Below are positions 19,917 through 31,533 of a stretch of 58,589 nucleotides of DNA, one piece after another (within the stretch, counting starts at the first letter, position 1; every line of letters starts with the position of its first letter). The stretch comes from an uncultured Pirellulaceae bacterium (GTDB taxonomy: Bacteria > Planctomycetota > Planctomycetia > Pirellulales > Pirellulaceae): assembly GCA_938091115.1 (NCBI GenBank), contig CALKNI010000184.1, positions 1 through 58,589 of the forward strand. Direction: 5' to 3'. Made by a program: the position numbers and the translations under genes. The notes beneath the pieces are model-generated. The model had not been told where the DNA came from. It was given only the letters and a program-made list of their open reading frames with translations, and searched no databases.

Positions 19917-20351
19917 ATGTCCGAAGAGACAAACAATCCCTACAGCCAACGTGGCAACCTCACGCCCTTGTTTAACAAGCAAGGCACCGCTGAGTTCACC
20001 CCAAATCCAACAGTCATTCCGTACCAACGGATTTACGTTTTGCTAATGCTCCTGCTGTACGCAACACTGCTGATTGGTGTTGTCGCTGCCGCTTTTTACT
20101 GGAAAACCATCTGCCAGGAACTCGAAATTGACCCGAACGAACTAACGATAACGCTTGTCTTTTATGGAGTACTATCGGCCGCACTGACTATCATTTTCCT
20201 CGTTGGTCTATTTTGGAACCGCGGGCCAGGCGGGTGGATTTACAATCTTATTCTTATCTGCTTGGGCTTGACTTCCTGCTGCACGTGGCCAGTGACGATT
20301 CCCCTGCTGATCTTCTGGATCAAACAAAAAAATGATATTCAATACGGTTAG
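19917..20351 (+). CDS. Small membrane protein with three helices, unknown function
   Basis: A 144-residue protein with a polar N-terminus (SEETNNPYSQRGNLTP; an NPY start is common in planctomycete membrane proteins) followed by three hydrophobic helices: YVLLMLLLYATLLIGVVAAA, LVFYGVLSAALTIIFLVGLF and YNLILICLGLTSCCTWPVTI, ending in a short charged tail (IKQKNDIQYG). No catalytic motif is visible. It stands alone between the glycosyltransferase relic and the convergent CIA30 gene. An intact frame with membrane-protein composition supports a real gene. Function not recognised. Confidence 0.7.
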   Translation: MSEETNNPYSQRGNLTPLFNKQGTAEFTPNPTVIPYQRIYVLLMLLLYATLLIGVVAAAFYWKTICQELEIDPNELTITLVFYGVLSAALTIIFLVGLFWNRGPGGWIYNLILICLGLTSCCTWPVTIPLLIFWIKQKNDIQYG

Positions 20352-20404
20352 AAAACAATACCGATCGGTGCGACCAAGTTACCCTGCCAGCGTCCAGATA
20401 GACG

Positions 20405-20971
20405 CTACTTAGACTTCAAACTTATTGATTCAACCTCTAACTTGAATTTACCTGGCTTTTTGTCTCCCAGAAGTATTCCGAGCCCAGCTACAGAAGTTGG
20501 ATCAAGAGTTTGATTACGATAATTTCTTCCTCTCCATGTAGCAACAAATTCATCGACGGGAAACTCAACGTCAATCCACTGGCCGTCGACTGTTGCGAAC
20601 GACTGTCGGTACGAATACCCGCCCATATTTCGCTGGGTGTAAACATTGAAATTGTACGTACGCCCGTCTCCCCGTACTCGAAGAACCACTGTATCCCCCG
20701 GTTGCATCGCGAGTCCCTCATTCCTCGCCCTTACCGAAGCAAATCCCCCGTTGTTTTCGAGAGACAGATTCCCATAAAACTCAAGATTTTTGTACTGATT
20801 AACTTTGACCTTGCCCGATGACCGACCTCCCATCACCCCGTCATTGACAGGCCGCCAAACTCGAACCGCATCCGGTTTGTCAAAGTCGAATAATACTCTA
20901 TCACTCTCGCTATTCTCCGCGGGTGAAAGAACGACTACAAAAGAAAGCAAAAGATAAAAAAGGTAAGCCAT
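20405..20971 (-). CDS. CIA30-family protein (NDUFAF1-like domain), exported
   Basis: A 188-residue protein with a signal peptide (YLFYLLLSFVVVLS). The CIA30 domain fills the rest: LFDFDKPDAVRVWRPVNDGV, MGGRSSGKVKV, FYGNLSLENNGGFASVR, the arginine-rich VVLRVRGDGRTYNFNVYTQR and the closing GLGILLGDKKPGKFKLEVES. In eukaryotes the domain is in a complex I assembly factor; bacterial relatives are single-domain jelly-roll proteins of unclear role. The GGxSxG and GGFASVR motifs are well conserved. The gene is convergent with the small membrane protein and separate from the M56/BlaI pair by a terminator. Confidence 0.85.
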   Translation of the reverse strand: MAYLFYLLLSFVVVLSPAENSESDRVLFDFDKPDAVRVWRPVNDGVMGGRSSGKVKVNQYKNLEFYGNLSLENNGGFASVRARNEGLAMQPGDTVVLRVRGDGRTYNFNVYTQRNMGGYSYRQSFATVDGQWIDVEFPVDEFVATWRGRNYRNQTLDPTSVAGLGILLGDKKPGKFKLEVESISLKSK

Positions 20972-21159
20972 TGGGATGCTCTTCGATTAAGGAGTTGCAA
21001 TCAGTTTTTATGTTTGGGTGTACCTGCGGGTGAACCGTAAGCAAACTTCCGAAATAACTGAGGAATCAAAGACTAACCCACGAAAAGTCCTCGCGTAGCC
21101 TAAAACCTAAGCTCTTTTCATCGAACGGCGGAAATCTCTCTTCAAAAATAATATCTCAG

Positions 21160-21206
21160 CGCGCAAAAAAAACTCTTCGAACAAACGAAGAGCCTTTTTT
21201 TGCGCG
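21160..21206. terminator. Bidirectional terminator after the M56 gene
   Basis: A core stem CTCTTCG (21173-21179)/CGAAGAG (21186-21192) with a six-base loop is flanked by A8 on the left and T7 on the right, and by outer CGCGC/GCGCG arms. It reads as a rho-independent terminator on both strands. It ends the blaI-M56 transcript, 11 bases past the M56 stop. Confidence 0.85.
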
Positions 21207-21216
21207 ATAAGATTGC

Positions 21217-22050
21217 TTACTTTCTAAACATCTTCTCCCGCATTTCATTAATCTTCTTCTTTGCGTCTTCCTTGGACATCTTGCCTGCTTCAACCGCTGC
21301 TTCGATCTCTTCTGCACCCGCCATGTAACGACGTTTGCGGGCTTCCATGTCGCCACCTTTCGCTCGTTCTGATTTGGCGGCTCCCTTCTCACGCTCCGGG
21401 AACATTTGCTTACGCATTCCAAGCAACTTCTTTTCAGCATCTTCTTTTGATATCTTGCCAGCTTCGACAGCCATTTCGATCTCCTCCGCGCCCTTCATAT
21501 AGCGGCGTTTGAGAGCCTCCATGTCTTTATCGTAAAAGACTCCCTCCACTACTCGATCCGATTTAGCATCGCTCTTGCGGCGTGCAGGGAACATCTCCTT
21601 TCGCATCTCAATCAGCGTCTTTTCTGCTTCTTGTTTTGACATCTTGCCTGCTTCAACCGCCCTTTCGATCTCCTCGGCAGCCGCCATGTAACGACGCTTA
21701 CGCACTTCCATGTCGCCACCCTCTGCTCGATCTGATTTAGCATCCCCTTTGTCACGATCGGGCGACATTTGCTTGCGCATCTCGGCAAGCCGATTTTTTC
21801 CTTCTACCTCGGAAATTTTGCCCGACTTAATCGCAGCTTCGATCCTCTTTGCACCAGCCACATAGCGACTCTCACGCTGATCCATGTTGTCGCCATCAAC
21901 TCGATCAGATTTAGCATCCCCTATGTCCCGCGCCGGGAACATCTTTTTTCGCATCTCGGCAAGCCGTTTTTCCCCATCATCTTTTGATATTCTGCCTGAC
22001 TCGATCGCCGCCTCAATCCTCTTCGCCCCGGCGGCATAAAGCTCCCGACT
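21217..22050 (-). repeat. Five in-frame tandem repeats of about 174 bases inside the M56 gene
   Basis: Repeat units begin near residues 395, 453, 511, 574 and 632 (spacing 58, 58, 63, 58). The consensus reads AGAEEIEAAVEAGKMSKEDA, then EKxLxEMRKxMFPxR, then DAKSDR and a GDMEARKRRYM linker. The third-to-fourth linker carries five extra residues (VFYDK). A diverged sixth unit precedes them at about 348-378 (RRLIEAVKAGELSREQ). They probably form short helical hairpins. Confidence 0.85.
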
Positions 22051-23214
22051 GGTGGCCTCATCACTTTGCTCCGACTTCGACTTTTTCATAGCCTCCATCA
22101 TTGGAGCAACTTGCTCGCGGGACAGCTCACCCGCTTTAACAGCCTCGATCAGGCGACGCTGCACCGCTCCGTAGTCCTGAGCATAAACTAAGCCCACTGG
22201 GAAAATACAAACCGCCAAAACGATTGTGAGCATCCGCATCCCTTGGCTGATGCCTAATTGTTCGTTTGAAATAATCATTTTCAGTCTTTTCTCCAAAATT
22301 CCGCCGCTGTTAAATTCACTGGCGACGGTCGGCGGACGGTTCGTCGACTTTGCCAATATCTCTGCCATCTTCAATAAAGAGTTTGCGTAATCGAATTTGG
22401 CGATCCCTGCCAATCGTATGACCGTTTCATCACACGCGATTTCCTCAGTTGCCCGCAGTTGCTGTCTTGCCACCCACATCACCGGATTCCACCACAATAC
22501 TGCCGCCGAAAACCACTCTAACCATCGCACGTAATGATCGAATCGCCTGATATGCACCATCTCGTGAGCCAAAACCATTCTTAATTCGGTGGGCTGCAAT
22601 TGATCAATCGCCAATTGAGATAAAAAGATCTGCGGCTTGCCCCCCACCCACCATACGAATGGCGAAATATTTGCGGGTAGCACCGCAATGCAAGGCATTT
22701 TCTGTAGACCAAGTGTCGCGGCAACCTGATTGCCCAATTGCCGGATCCGGGGTTCGACGGATTTAGCTTGCCGATGAATTTGAATATGAAATCGAATGAT
22801 TCGGAACAGTGAAACGATCAATAAGAGTGCCGTAACTCCTGCCCAAACAACCCCCATGGAAACGATCGCCTGAGACGAAATGATTCCCCCGTTGCCAACC
22901 AACCCCTGCTCCTCTGTATTCGCATTTTGGAGGTTCAATTCAGCAGCATCAGAAATAACCACATCGGCAAGCCCTCCCGCCTCGGCCGCAACGGAATGAG
23001 TCAAAGTTGCCCCCACGGTGTTGACCAAAGATTCCACTTCCACCAATGGAAGCGAAACCAATGGCGGGCTAAGCAATTTAAGAAGGACCATGACCCAAAC
23101 AACGTTAGCAAGGGCATTTGCCCGGTATCGTCGCTGCAAAACCAAAGCCACAAACGCCAGTGCGAGCGCTACCAGCAAATTACTTAATGTCATCTGCAAA
23201 ATATAATCAATCAT
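21217..23214 (-). CDS. M56 (BlaR1/MecR1-like) sensor metalloprotease with C-terminal repeats
   Basis: A 665-residue membrane protease. Membrane helices lie near residues 6-26, 37-55, 115-140 and 328-346. The zinc site LAHEMVHIRR (HEMVH 217-221) is followed by the third ligand region EEIACDE. In BlaR1/MecR1 such proteases cleave the BlaI/MecI repressor after a signal. Here the antibiotic-binding penicillin-binding domain is absent. Instead, after a helix that looks like an internal signal (TIVLAVCIFPVGLVYA), there are about 315 charged residues with five tandem 58-residue repeats. It overlaps blaI by 8 bases, so the two are co-expressed. The signal sensed is unknown. Confidence 0.9.
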   Translation of the reverse strand: MIDYILQMTLSNLLVALALAFVALVLQRRYRANALANVVWVMVLLKLLSPPLVSLPLVEVESLVNTVGATLTHSVAAEAGGLADVVISDAAELNLQNANTEEQGLVGNGGIISSQAIVSMGVVWAGVTALLLIVSLFRIIRFHIQIHRQAKSVEPRIRQLGNQVAATLGLQKMPCIAVLPANISPFVWWVGGKPQIFLSQLAIDQLQPTELRMVLAHEMVHIRRFDHYVRWLEWFSAAVLWWNPVMWVARQQLRATEEIACDETVIRLAGIAKFDYANSLLKMAEILAKSTNRPPTVASEFNSGGILEKRLKMIISNEQLGISQGMRMLTIVLAVCIFPVGLVYAQDYGAVQRRLIEAVKAGELSREQVAPMMEAMKKSKSEQSDEATSRELYAAGAKRIEAAIESGRISKDDGEKRLAEMRKKMFPARDIGDAKSDRVDGDNMDQRESRYVAGAKRIEAAIKSGKISEVEGKNRLAEMRKQMSPDRDKGDAKSDRAEGGDMEVRKRRYMAAAEEIERAVEAGKMSKQEAEKTLIEMRKEMFPARRKSDAKSDRVVEGVFYDKDMEALKRRYMKGAEEIEMAVEAGKISKEDAEKKLLGMRKQMFPEREKGAAKSERAKGGDMEARKRRYMAGAEEIEAAVEAGKMSKEDAKKKINEMREKMFRK

Positions 23215-23587
23215 TGCCTTGAGCCTCTTTTAGCAGTTTTCGAAGACGCCTAATTTCGACCTTGCCTAGCTTTTTCTCATCTAATAGATGGGTTAGTAAC
23301 GGAGCGATCGAGCCACCAGTCAACTGCTGCGCAAGTGACTCCAACTGCAAGCCGCCGTAAGCTTCCCTTGTAATCGTGGCATTGAAAAGATAAACGCCTA
23401 AACTTCGGTCTCGCTCAACAAAACCTTTCTGCTCCAAACTTTGCAATAAACGCTGAACCGTTCCATGCTGCGATTTTTTAGAATCGTCATAGAGCTGTTC
23501 CAGAATTTGGCGGGCAGTAAGCCGTTCCGACTCCCAAATCAACTCCATCACTGAGAGCTCGGCATTGGTTAACTTATTTACACTCAT
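23207..23587 (-). CDS. BlaI/MecI/CopY-family repressor
   Basis: A 126-residue winged-helix repressor. The DNA-binding domain (residues 5-75) has LTNAELSVMELIWE, LTARQILEQLYDD, the recognition helix region SQHGTVQRLLQSLEQKGFVE and the wing RDRSLGVYLF. The C-terminal dimerisation helix includes GGSIAPLLTHLLDEKKL. Family members bind inverted TACA/TGTA-type operators and are inactivated by proteolysis by the partner M56 protease, encoded here immediately downstream with an 8-base overlap. Palindromic sites at 23661-23696 just upstream are likely its own operator, giving autoregulation of the pair. Confidence 0.9.
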   Translation of the reverse strand: MSVNKLTNAELSVMELIWESERLTARQILEQLYDDSKKSQHGTVQRLLQSLEQKGFVERDRSLGVYLFNATITREAYGGLQLESLAQQLTGGSIAPLLTHLLDEKKLGKVEIRRLRKLLKEAQGND

Positions 23588-23660
23588 CTAATTTCTTTCA
23601 ATTTTCCGCCAATTTCGAACAGCTAAACCAACACAGGAACCGCATTAATACGCGGACGAA

Positions 23661-23696
23661 CCGTAACGATACGTCAACAAGCCGTAATGATACGGC
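23661..23696. promoter_or_regulatory. Two palindromic operator candidates upstream of blaI
   Basis: CCGTAACGATACGT (23661-23674; core CGTA-ACGA-TACG) and GCCGTAATGATACGGC (23681-23696; perfect six-base arms around ATGA) share the pattern CGTA-N4-TACG. Their centres are 21 bases apart, two helical turns, and the nearer one is 74 bases upstream of the blaI ATG. Inference: binding sites for two BlaI dimers on one DNA face. Confidence 0.65.
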
Positions 23697-23732
23697 AACA
23701 ATACGTAAACATCAACTGCCATTTCAATAAAA

Positions 23733-23761
23733 AAGCCCGCCAAGCAAATATTGGCGGGCTT
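23733..23761 (-). terminator. Rho-independent terminator after the cytoplasmic katG
   Basis: AAGCCCGCCAA (23733-23743) pairs perfectly with TTGGCGGGCTT (23751-23761) over a seven-base loop; the A-run at 23728-23734 becomes a U-run on the minus strand. It lies about 70 bases past the katG stop and separates katG from the blaI promoter region. Confidence 0.9.
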
Positions 23762-23832
23762 GAATCAATTGAAAACAGCTCTTTGATCACTCAACCAAGG
23801 TCGTCACTGTTCAATATCTTACCTAATCACGC

Positions 23833-26366
<2,534 letters not shown>

Positions 26367-27290
26367 ATGCGATTTCCCCTTTTACTGTTGATAATACTCT
26401 CGGCATCCCAACCAGCGTTCGCCGTACAGACCGATTGGATGTCAAAAATCCCCGACCGAACATCCCTGTCTTCAATAAACATTCCGGGGACGCACAATAG
26501 CGGCGCGCTTCGTGAGCCCATCCTGGGAACTGCAAAATGTCAATCAATGTCTCTAAAGGAGCAATTAGAATCAGGCACTCGCTTCTTCGATATACGTTGC
26601 CGGCACAGTAAAGACCGATTCGAAATATACCACGGATTAGTATCGCAAAACCTTAGATTTGCGGAGGTGATTGAGACATTCAAAACCTTTCTTCAAAATC
26701 ACCCAAGTGAAACGATAGTTGCCAGTATCAAGCAAGAATACAAACCAACACAAAATACACGGCCGTTCACCCAAACACTGCAATACTATCTCGATCAAGC
26801 TGAATCAGTTTGGCATGTAAAAGAGGCGATTCCGACGATTGGAGCCACTCGGGGGAAAATTGTTTTGCTCCGACGTTTCGAATCAAAGGGACCTTTGGGA
26901 ATTCCGGCAACCGACTGGAAAAGCGATGGATTCCACAAGGCTAAAAATGTCTTCATTCAGGATCATTATTCACTACCTGACGCCAATACAAAGTGGGAAG
27001 TTATCAAGAAGGCGTTTTCTTTCTCAACTGCAGAGGCCCCTGACAATCGACTCCATCTACACTACACAAGTGGATTTACAACTCGCCAGTTTGGACTCCC
27101 TGACATTCTCGCGATCAGCGATTCAATCAACGAGCGATTGCTCGATTACCTCAAAAAGTCGCCTCACAAGCATCATGGCTTCATTATTGTTGATTTCATA
27201 ACCCCTGAACTTGCCAAGTCAATTTACCAAATGAACTTTCCTAAGAACAATTCATTACAAAAGCCAAACGGGTTTAGCTTACCCGATTAA
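26367..27290 (+). CDS. Phosphatidylinositol-specific phospholipase C-like exported protein
   Basis: A 307-residue protein with a signal peptide (FPLLLLIILSASQPAFA). It has the bacterial PI-PLC X-domain pattern: NIPGTHNSGA with the general-base His43, SGTRFFDIRCRH, and EIYHGL with the second catalytic His89, then HPSETIVASIKQEY and the late strand GFIIVDFITPELA. Bacterial PI-PLCs cleave phosphatidylinositol by a metal-free His/His mechanism; length about 300 fits. Its substrate in a planctomycete is unknown. The PLP decarboxylase gene follows after 52 bases on the same strand and may be co-transcribed, though no functional link is obvious. Confidence 0.85.
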   Translation: MRFPLLLLIILSASQPAFAVQTDWMSKIPDRTSLSSINIPGTHNSGALREPILGTAKCQSMSLKEQLESGTRFFDIRCRHSKDRFEIYHGLVSQNLRFAEVIETFKTFLQNHPSETIVASIKQEYKPTQNTRPFTQTLQYYLDQAESVWHVKEAIPTIGATRGKIVLLRRFESKGPLGIPATDWKSDGFHKAKNVFIQDHYSLPDANTKWEVIKKAFSFSTAEAPDNRLHLHYTSGFTTRQFGLPDILAISDSINERLLDYLKKSPHKHHGFIIVDFITPELAKSIYQMNFPKNNSLQKPNGFSLPD

Positions 27291-27342
27291 CAGCGCTCAG
27301 TATTTTAGTACTCAATTTAAACTCACATCCAAATCGACACCA

Positions 27343-28749
27343 ATGCTATACGATGAACTTCCTGCATGGTCGGCGAAGGCCGCTGCCTGGGCAGCTGAAT
27401 ACCACGCAACTTTACGCCAACGCCCTATTCGTCCGAACGTAGCGCCGGGCGAATTCCTGAGCCAAATTCCGACCCACCCCCCTCAGTCGGCAGAGCCTTT
27501 CGAAAATATTTTTGCAGACTTTGTAAAATTAGTGCCCGATTCAATGACTCATTGGCAGCACCCCCGATTCTTTGCCTACTTCAGCAGCAACGCTTCGCCT
27601 GCGTCAATGCTAGCCGAGCAACTCGCCAATGCGATTTCGGCCCAGTGCATGCTCTGGCAAACCTCACCCGCCGCAACAGAACTCGAAACTGCGATGATCG
27701 ACTGGTTACGCCAAGCGCTCGCAATTCCAGAAAACTTTCGTGGAGTTATCCAGGACACGGCAACCTCGTCGACCTTGGCTGCCGTCCTCACGATGAGAGA
27801 GAAAGCACTGAACTGGCGGGGAATCGAAGAAGGTTTAGCCGGCATGCCAACTCTACGAGTTTACGCCTCTGAGCAAACCCACTCGTCTATTGATAAAGCT
27901 GTCAGGCTTTCGGGAATCGGCCAGAATAATTTAGTCAAAGTAAAAACTGATTCGGACTGGGCTATGTGCCCAGCCAGCCTTCAGTCTGCAATTGAAACTG
28001 ACCGAGCCAACGGGCTAGTCCCAACTGGAGTCATCGGGTGCATCGGTGGAACTTCCATCGGCGCATCGGACCAACTTGAAAAAATTCTCAAAATCGCTAG
28101 ACAAAACAACCTGTACTCGCATGTCGATGCTGCCTGGGCTGGCTCCGCCATGATCTGTCCTGAGTTTCGCTCGATTTGGAAAGGAATCGAGATGGCCGAC
28201 AGCATTGTTTTTAATCCCCACAAATGGCTCGGGGCAAATTTTGACTGTTCGATTCAATTCCTAAAGGAACCCAAAGATCAAATCAAAACGCTCGCCATTA
28301 AACCTTCTTACTTAGAAACGCTTGAACAAGATCGGATCGTCAATTACTCAGAATGGTGCATCCCCCTAGGCCGCCGCTTTCGAGCCTTGAAACTCTGGTT
28401 CCTTATTAGAAGCCACGGACTCAGTGGGCTACAGGAAAAAATCCGGAATCACATTGAGTGGGCGGGGCAGGCCGCAATTGAAATAGAAAAACTGGACAAT
28501 TTCACCATCGTCACGCCCCCCATGTTTTCTTTGTTTACTTTTCGGTTTACACCTCCCGGGTATGATGCCGACACAAAAACCCGTGAACTTATCGAAGCGA
28601 TTAATGCGGATGGACGAATCTATCTCACTCAGACCCTACACGAGGGGAAGTTCGTTATCCGGTTTACCATCGGTCAATTCGACACAGAAAAGTCAGACAT
28701 CGACATGGCAATTTCTGTTATTCAAGAGCTGGCTGAGTCCTTGACCTAA
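27343..28749 (+). CDS. PLP-dependent decarboxylase (aromatic-L-amino-acid decarboxylase type)
   Basis: A 468-residue group II pyridoxal-phosphate decarboxylase. It has the N-terminal HPRFFAYFSSNASPASMLAE segment that lines the substrate site, ATSSTLAAVLTMREKAL for phosphate binding, LYSHVDAAWAGSAM with the PLP-contacting Asp, and the Schiff-base lysine in VFNPHKWLGANFDCS (about Lys294). The closing region with LLxxGxxYLTxT-like sequence (INADGRIYLTQTLHEGKFVI, cut here) fits aromatic amino acid decarboxylases. Likely products are amines such as tyramine, dopamine or tryptamine; the exact substrate cannot be read from sequence. It is cytoplasmic, with no signal peptide. Confidence 0.9.
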   Translation: MLYDELPAWSAKAAAWAAEYHATLRQRPIRPNVAPGEFLSQIPTHPPQSAEPFENIFADFVKLVPDSMTHWQHPRFFAYFSSNASPASMLAEQLANAISAQCMLWQTSPAATELETAMIDWLRQALAIPENFRGVIQDTATSSTLAAVLTMREKALNWRGIEEGLAGMPTLRVYASEQTHSSIDKAVRLSGIGQNNLVKVKTDSDWAMCPASLQSAIETDRANGLVPTGVIGCIGGTSIGASDQLEKILKIARQNNLYSHVDAAWAGSAMICPEFRSIWKGIEMADSIVFNPHKWLGANFDCSIQFLKEPKDQIKTLAIKPSYLETLEQDRIVNYSEWCIPLGRRFRALKLWFLIRSHGLSGLQEKIRNHIEWAGQAAIEIEKLDNFTIVTPPMFSLFTFRFTPPGYDADTKTRELIEAINADGRIYLTQTLHEGKFVIRFTIGQFDTEKSDIDMAISVIQELAESLT

Positions 28750-29008
28750 TTGAATCCGGAATTATTAAAACCTGACACAACCGTAGCGATGCATGACTCT
28801 GGAAACTCCCTCATTCCAAAAAGAAGAATCGAAAGAAGGCAATTCCAGCCGCTTGGGTCGCCTAACTGGCAGGCAATCGGTCAGTCATTTAGAAATTCAG
28901 TCAATTCGTAAGGAAATCTTGGCTTTTTTTTGGCTACTGATCGGGTTCGCAACGTAATCTTAGGTCGGGTGCTCGCAGTAACATCTTACCAACCCCCAAG
29001 GCTTTGCA

Positions 29009-31474
29009 ATGTCAGCGTCTCCACCGCGTAAGCAACTTACGCCAAAACTCGCCTACGAATCACTTGAGTCGCGGCAGATGCTTGCCGGAGTTGTGAATGT
29101 CGATCTCTACTCCCAAGATCTTTTTATCCGAGGCGACCGCTCAGGTAATGAAATCAGCATTTCCCTCGATCCAAACCTCGGCGCTACGATTGAGGGGAGT
29201 GAGGGGACAAGAGTTGAATACTCAAAAAATGCAACAGTTCCGATTGATCTCGCCTCCCTAAACAGCATCTTTATTTTCATGGGCTCAGGTGACGATGTTG
29301 TTGCTATTGACGCTCACGACCAAACCATCGATGGCAATGTTTCGATCTGGCTTGGCGAAGGTAACGACACACTGTTCTTCGTCGGTGACTCGCAACAAAA
29401 GGATAGCATTGCAAAAGACGTTCGCATTCATTGCTCATCGGGAGCCGACTTTGTCTTCCTAGCAGACATCTCAATTGCTGACGATCTTTGCCTCATAGGA
29501 GGTCTCGGCAATGACCAGGTCATTCTTCAATCAGTCGCCGTGAAAGACAATGTATTGATGAAATCTCAAACTGGCGCGGATTCGATCTCGATTGCAGATT
29601 CGAATTTTGAAGGGAATACGAAAGTTGCAATGGGAACCCAAAGCGACCACTTTGAGTCAGTCACAACCAAGTTTAGTAATCGATTCAAATTGAACGCGGG
29701 TGTTGGCTCAGACAGCAGCAACATTGACAGCTCCAATGAATTTGCTGGAAAATTTAAAACCAGACAGGTCGAGTTGGCAAATGTCCCAAAAGCCGACAAT
29801 ACCGTTGACTCCCTCCGAGACACTTTTGAACAAAAAACGGTTTTCATGCAGGCTGAACTGAGAGACAAAATCCAAAATGTGGCGACGAGGTTTGGTGAGC
29901 AACTCGGGAGTAACTTCATTCAGTTAGAGCTTAATCCTCAAACACAAACCGTGAAGGTTGCCGATCCAACTCCCAGTCTTTCAGTTCAGTGGGACGAAGT
30001 GACCCAAAAAGCCATCGCCGCGACAGATCTTGGCCCTACGGTCGCCTCACGCGCGCTGGGCATGGTTCACACGGCAATCTACGATGCGTGGTCAGCCTAT
30101 GACAAAACAGCAATTTCCACTCAGCTTGGCGACCAATTGCAACAACCTGCCAGCCAAATCACCGATGAAAATAAATCGGAAGCGATGAGCTTTGCTGCCT
30201 TTCGGGTGCTTGACGATCTTTTTGCAACCGAAACCGATTCATTTCAGTCCTTGATGAATAATTTAGGATATAACTCCTCTGATCAATCCAGAAACCCGGA
30301 AACACCTGCGGGTGTCGGGAATCTAATGGCCGACGCAATCCTCGACTTCCGCCACGCAGATGGAGCAAACCAAACCGGCAATGATGCCAATGGCAATGGA
30401 CATCCCTACTCAGACACCACCGGCTACGTGCCTTCGAACCCGGTCGGCGAAGCAGTCGACATTGAAAAATGGACACCGGAGCGGGTGCCTATCGACAGTA
30501 CTCCCGAAACGGCCATCAAAGTACAAAAATTCCTAACACCCCAATGGATCGAGGTCACTCCATTCGCCCTATCCAGTCCGGATCAGTTTCGCCCTGAACC
30601 ACCCCAATCGTTTTTAATGGTCGATGGAATCACGGATCTCGAAAATGCGACAATTACCTTAAGTGCTGGTACCGAACTGGATATAAATAAAAATCTCATT
30701 GGTACCGTCATCAATCCAATATTCATCTCGCAAGCAGAAGCTTTGATTCAGACCAGCGCTAATCTGACCGACGATCAGAAATTGATTGCTGAGTTTTGGG
30801 AAGATGCCAATGGGACATCTTTCCCACCTGGGACATGGCTCACCTTTGGTCAATACGTATCGGCAAGAGACAATCATTCGCTCGATCAAGACGCTCAGAT
30901 GTTTCTCGCACTTTCCAACGCCATTTTTGACGCTGGCATTGCCACATGGGATGCCAAGGTTCATTACGATTACGTGCGACCAGTTCGCGCCATTCGAGAA
31001 TTGGGGCAACTCGGTCTAATAGGCGAATTCAATGAAGAGCTCGATGGCTTTGCGATCGACGCCTGGACCCCCGAAGGCTTCACTCAGACTATTCTGGCAA
31101 CCGACTTCCTGACCTATCAAACTCCCGGCGGTCAGCCCTCTCCTCCATTTGCGGAGTACCCCTCGGGCCACAGTAGCTTTAGCGCCGCCGGTGCCGCGAT
31201 CCTCCAACGATTCAGTGGCAGTAATGATTTTGGAGCGTCGGTTAGTTTTGAACCGGGAGAATCCAGATTCGAACCGGGCGTTACCCCCAACCAGAGTGTC
31301 ACCCTAACTTGGGATACGTTTACCTACGCCGCGAGAGAGGCGGGGCTTTCCCGACGCTATGGTGGCATCCACTTCGCTGACGGTGATCTCAACGGCGCAC
31401 AGCTTGGCCAGCAAGTTGCCGAGGTAACCTGGCAGCGGATGCAGGATTTGATCTCCGGCAACACCGACACTTAG
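29009..31474 (+). CDS. Vanadium-dependent haloperoxidase with planctomycete sorting leader
   Basis: An 821-residue exported protein. The N-terminus carries AYESLESRQMLAG, a LEPR-XLL-like motif seen on very large surface or exported planctomycete proteins. Residues about 25-250 form a repeat-rich beta region (GSGDDVVAIDA, GEGNDTLFFVG). The C-terminal half is a PAP2/vanadium haloperoxidase domain: Lys and Arg in AKVHYDYVRPVRAI (about 650-657), PSGHSSFS (about 717) with the catalytic His, and SRRYGGIHFADGD (about 781) with the vanadate-linked His. Such enzymes oxidise halides with H2O2 to make hypohalous acid. The beta domain is probably for attachment. No partner gene is adjacent. Confidence 0.9.
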   Translation: MSASPPRKQLTPKLAYESLESRQMLAGVVNVDLYSQDLFIRGDRSGNEISISLDPNLGATIEGSEGTRVEYSKNATVPIDLASLNSIFIFMGSGDDVVAIDAHDQTIDGNVSIWLGEGNDTLFFVGDSQQKDSIAKDVRIHCSSGADFVFLADISIADDLCLIGGLGNDQVILQSVAVKDNVLMKSQTGADSISIADSNFEGNTKVAMGTQSDHFESVTTKFSNRFKLNAGVGSDSSNIDSSNEFAGKFKTRQVELANVPKADNTVDSLRDTFEQKTVFMQAELRDKIQNVATRFGEQLGSNFIQLELNPQTQTVKVADPTPSLSVQWDEVTQKAIAATDLGPTVASRALGMVHTAIYDAWSAYDKTAISTQLGDQLQQPASQITDENKSEAMSFAAFRVLDDLFATETDSFQSLMNNLGYNSSDQSRNPETPAGVGNLMADAILDFRHADGANQTGNDANGNGHPYSDTTGYVPSNPVGEAVDIEKWTPERVPIDSTPETAIKVQKFLTPQWIEVTPFALSSPDQFRPEPPQSFLMVDGITDLENATITLSAGTELDINKNLIGTVINPIFISQAEALIQTSANLTDDQKLIAEFWEDANGTSFPPGTWLTFGQYVSARDNHSLDQDAQMFLALSNAIFDAGIATWDAKVHYDYVRPVRAIRELGQLGLIGEFNEELDGFAIDAWTPEGFTQTILATDFLTYQTPGGQPSPPFAEYPSGHSSFSAAGAAILQRFSGSNDFGASVSFEPGESRFEPGVTPNQSVTLTWDTFTYAAREAGLSRRYGGIHFADGDLNGAQLGQQVAEVTWQRMQDLISGNTDT

Positions 31475-31533
31475 AGACAGACCTCTCTAACCTGATTCCC
31501 GCGAGTCCCTTAGATTTTTTCTGAAGAATTGCT

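Noticed and set aside
20389-20406. AGCGTC-CAGATA-GACGCT hairpin between the convergent small membrane protein and CIA30 genes.
   Set aside because: Only six base pairs, no U-run on either strand and overlap with the CIA30 stop region; too weak to call a terminator.
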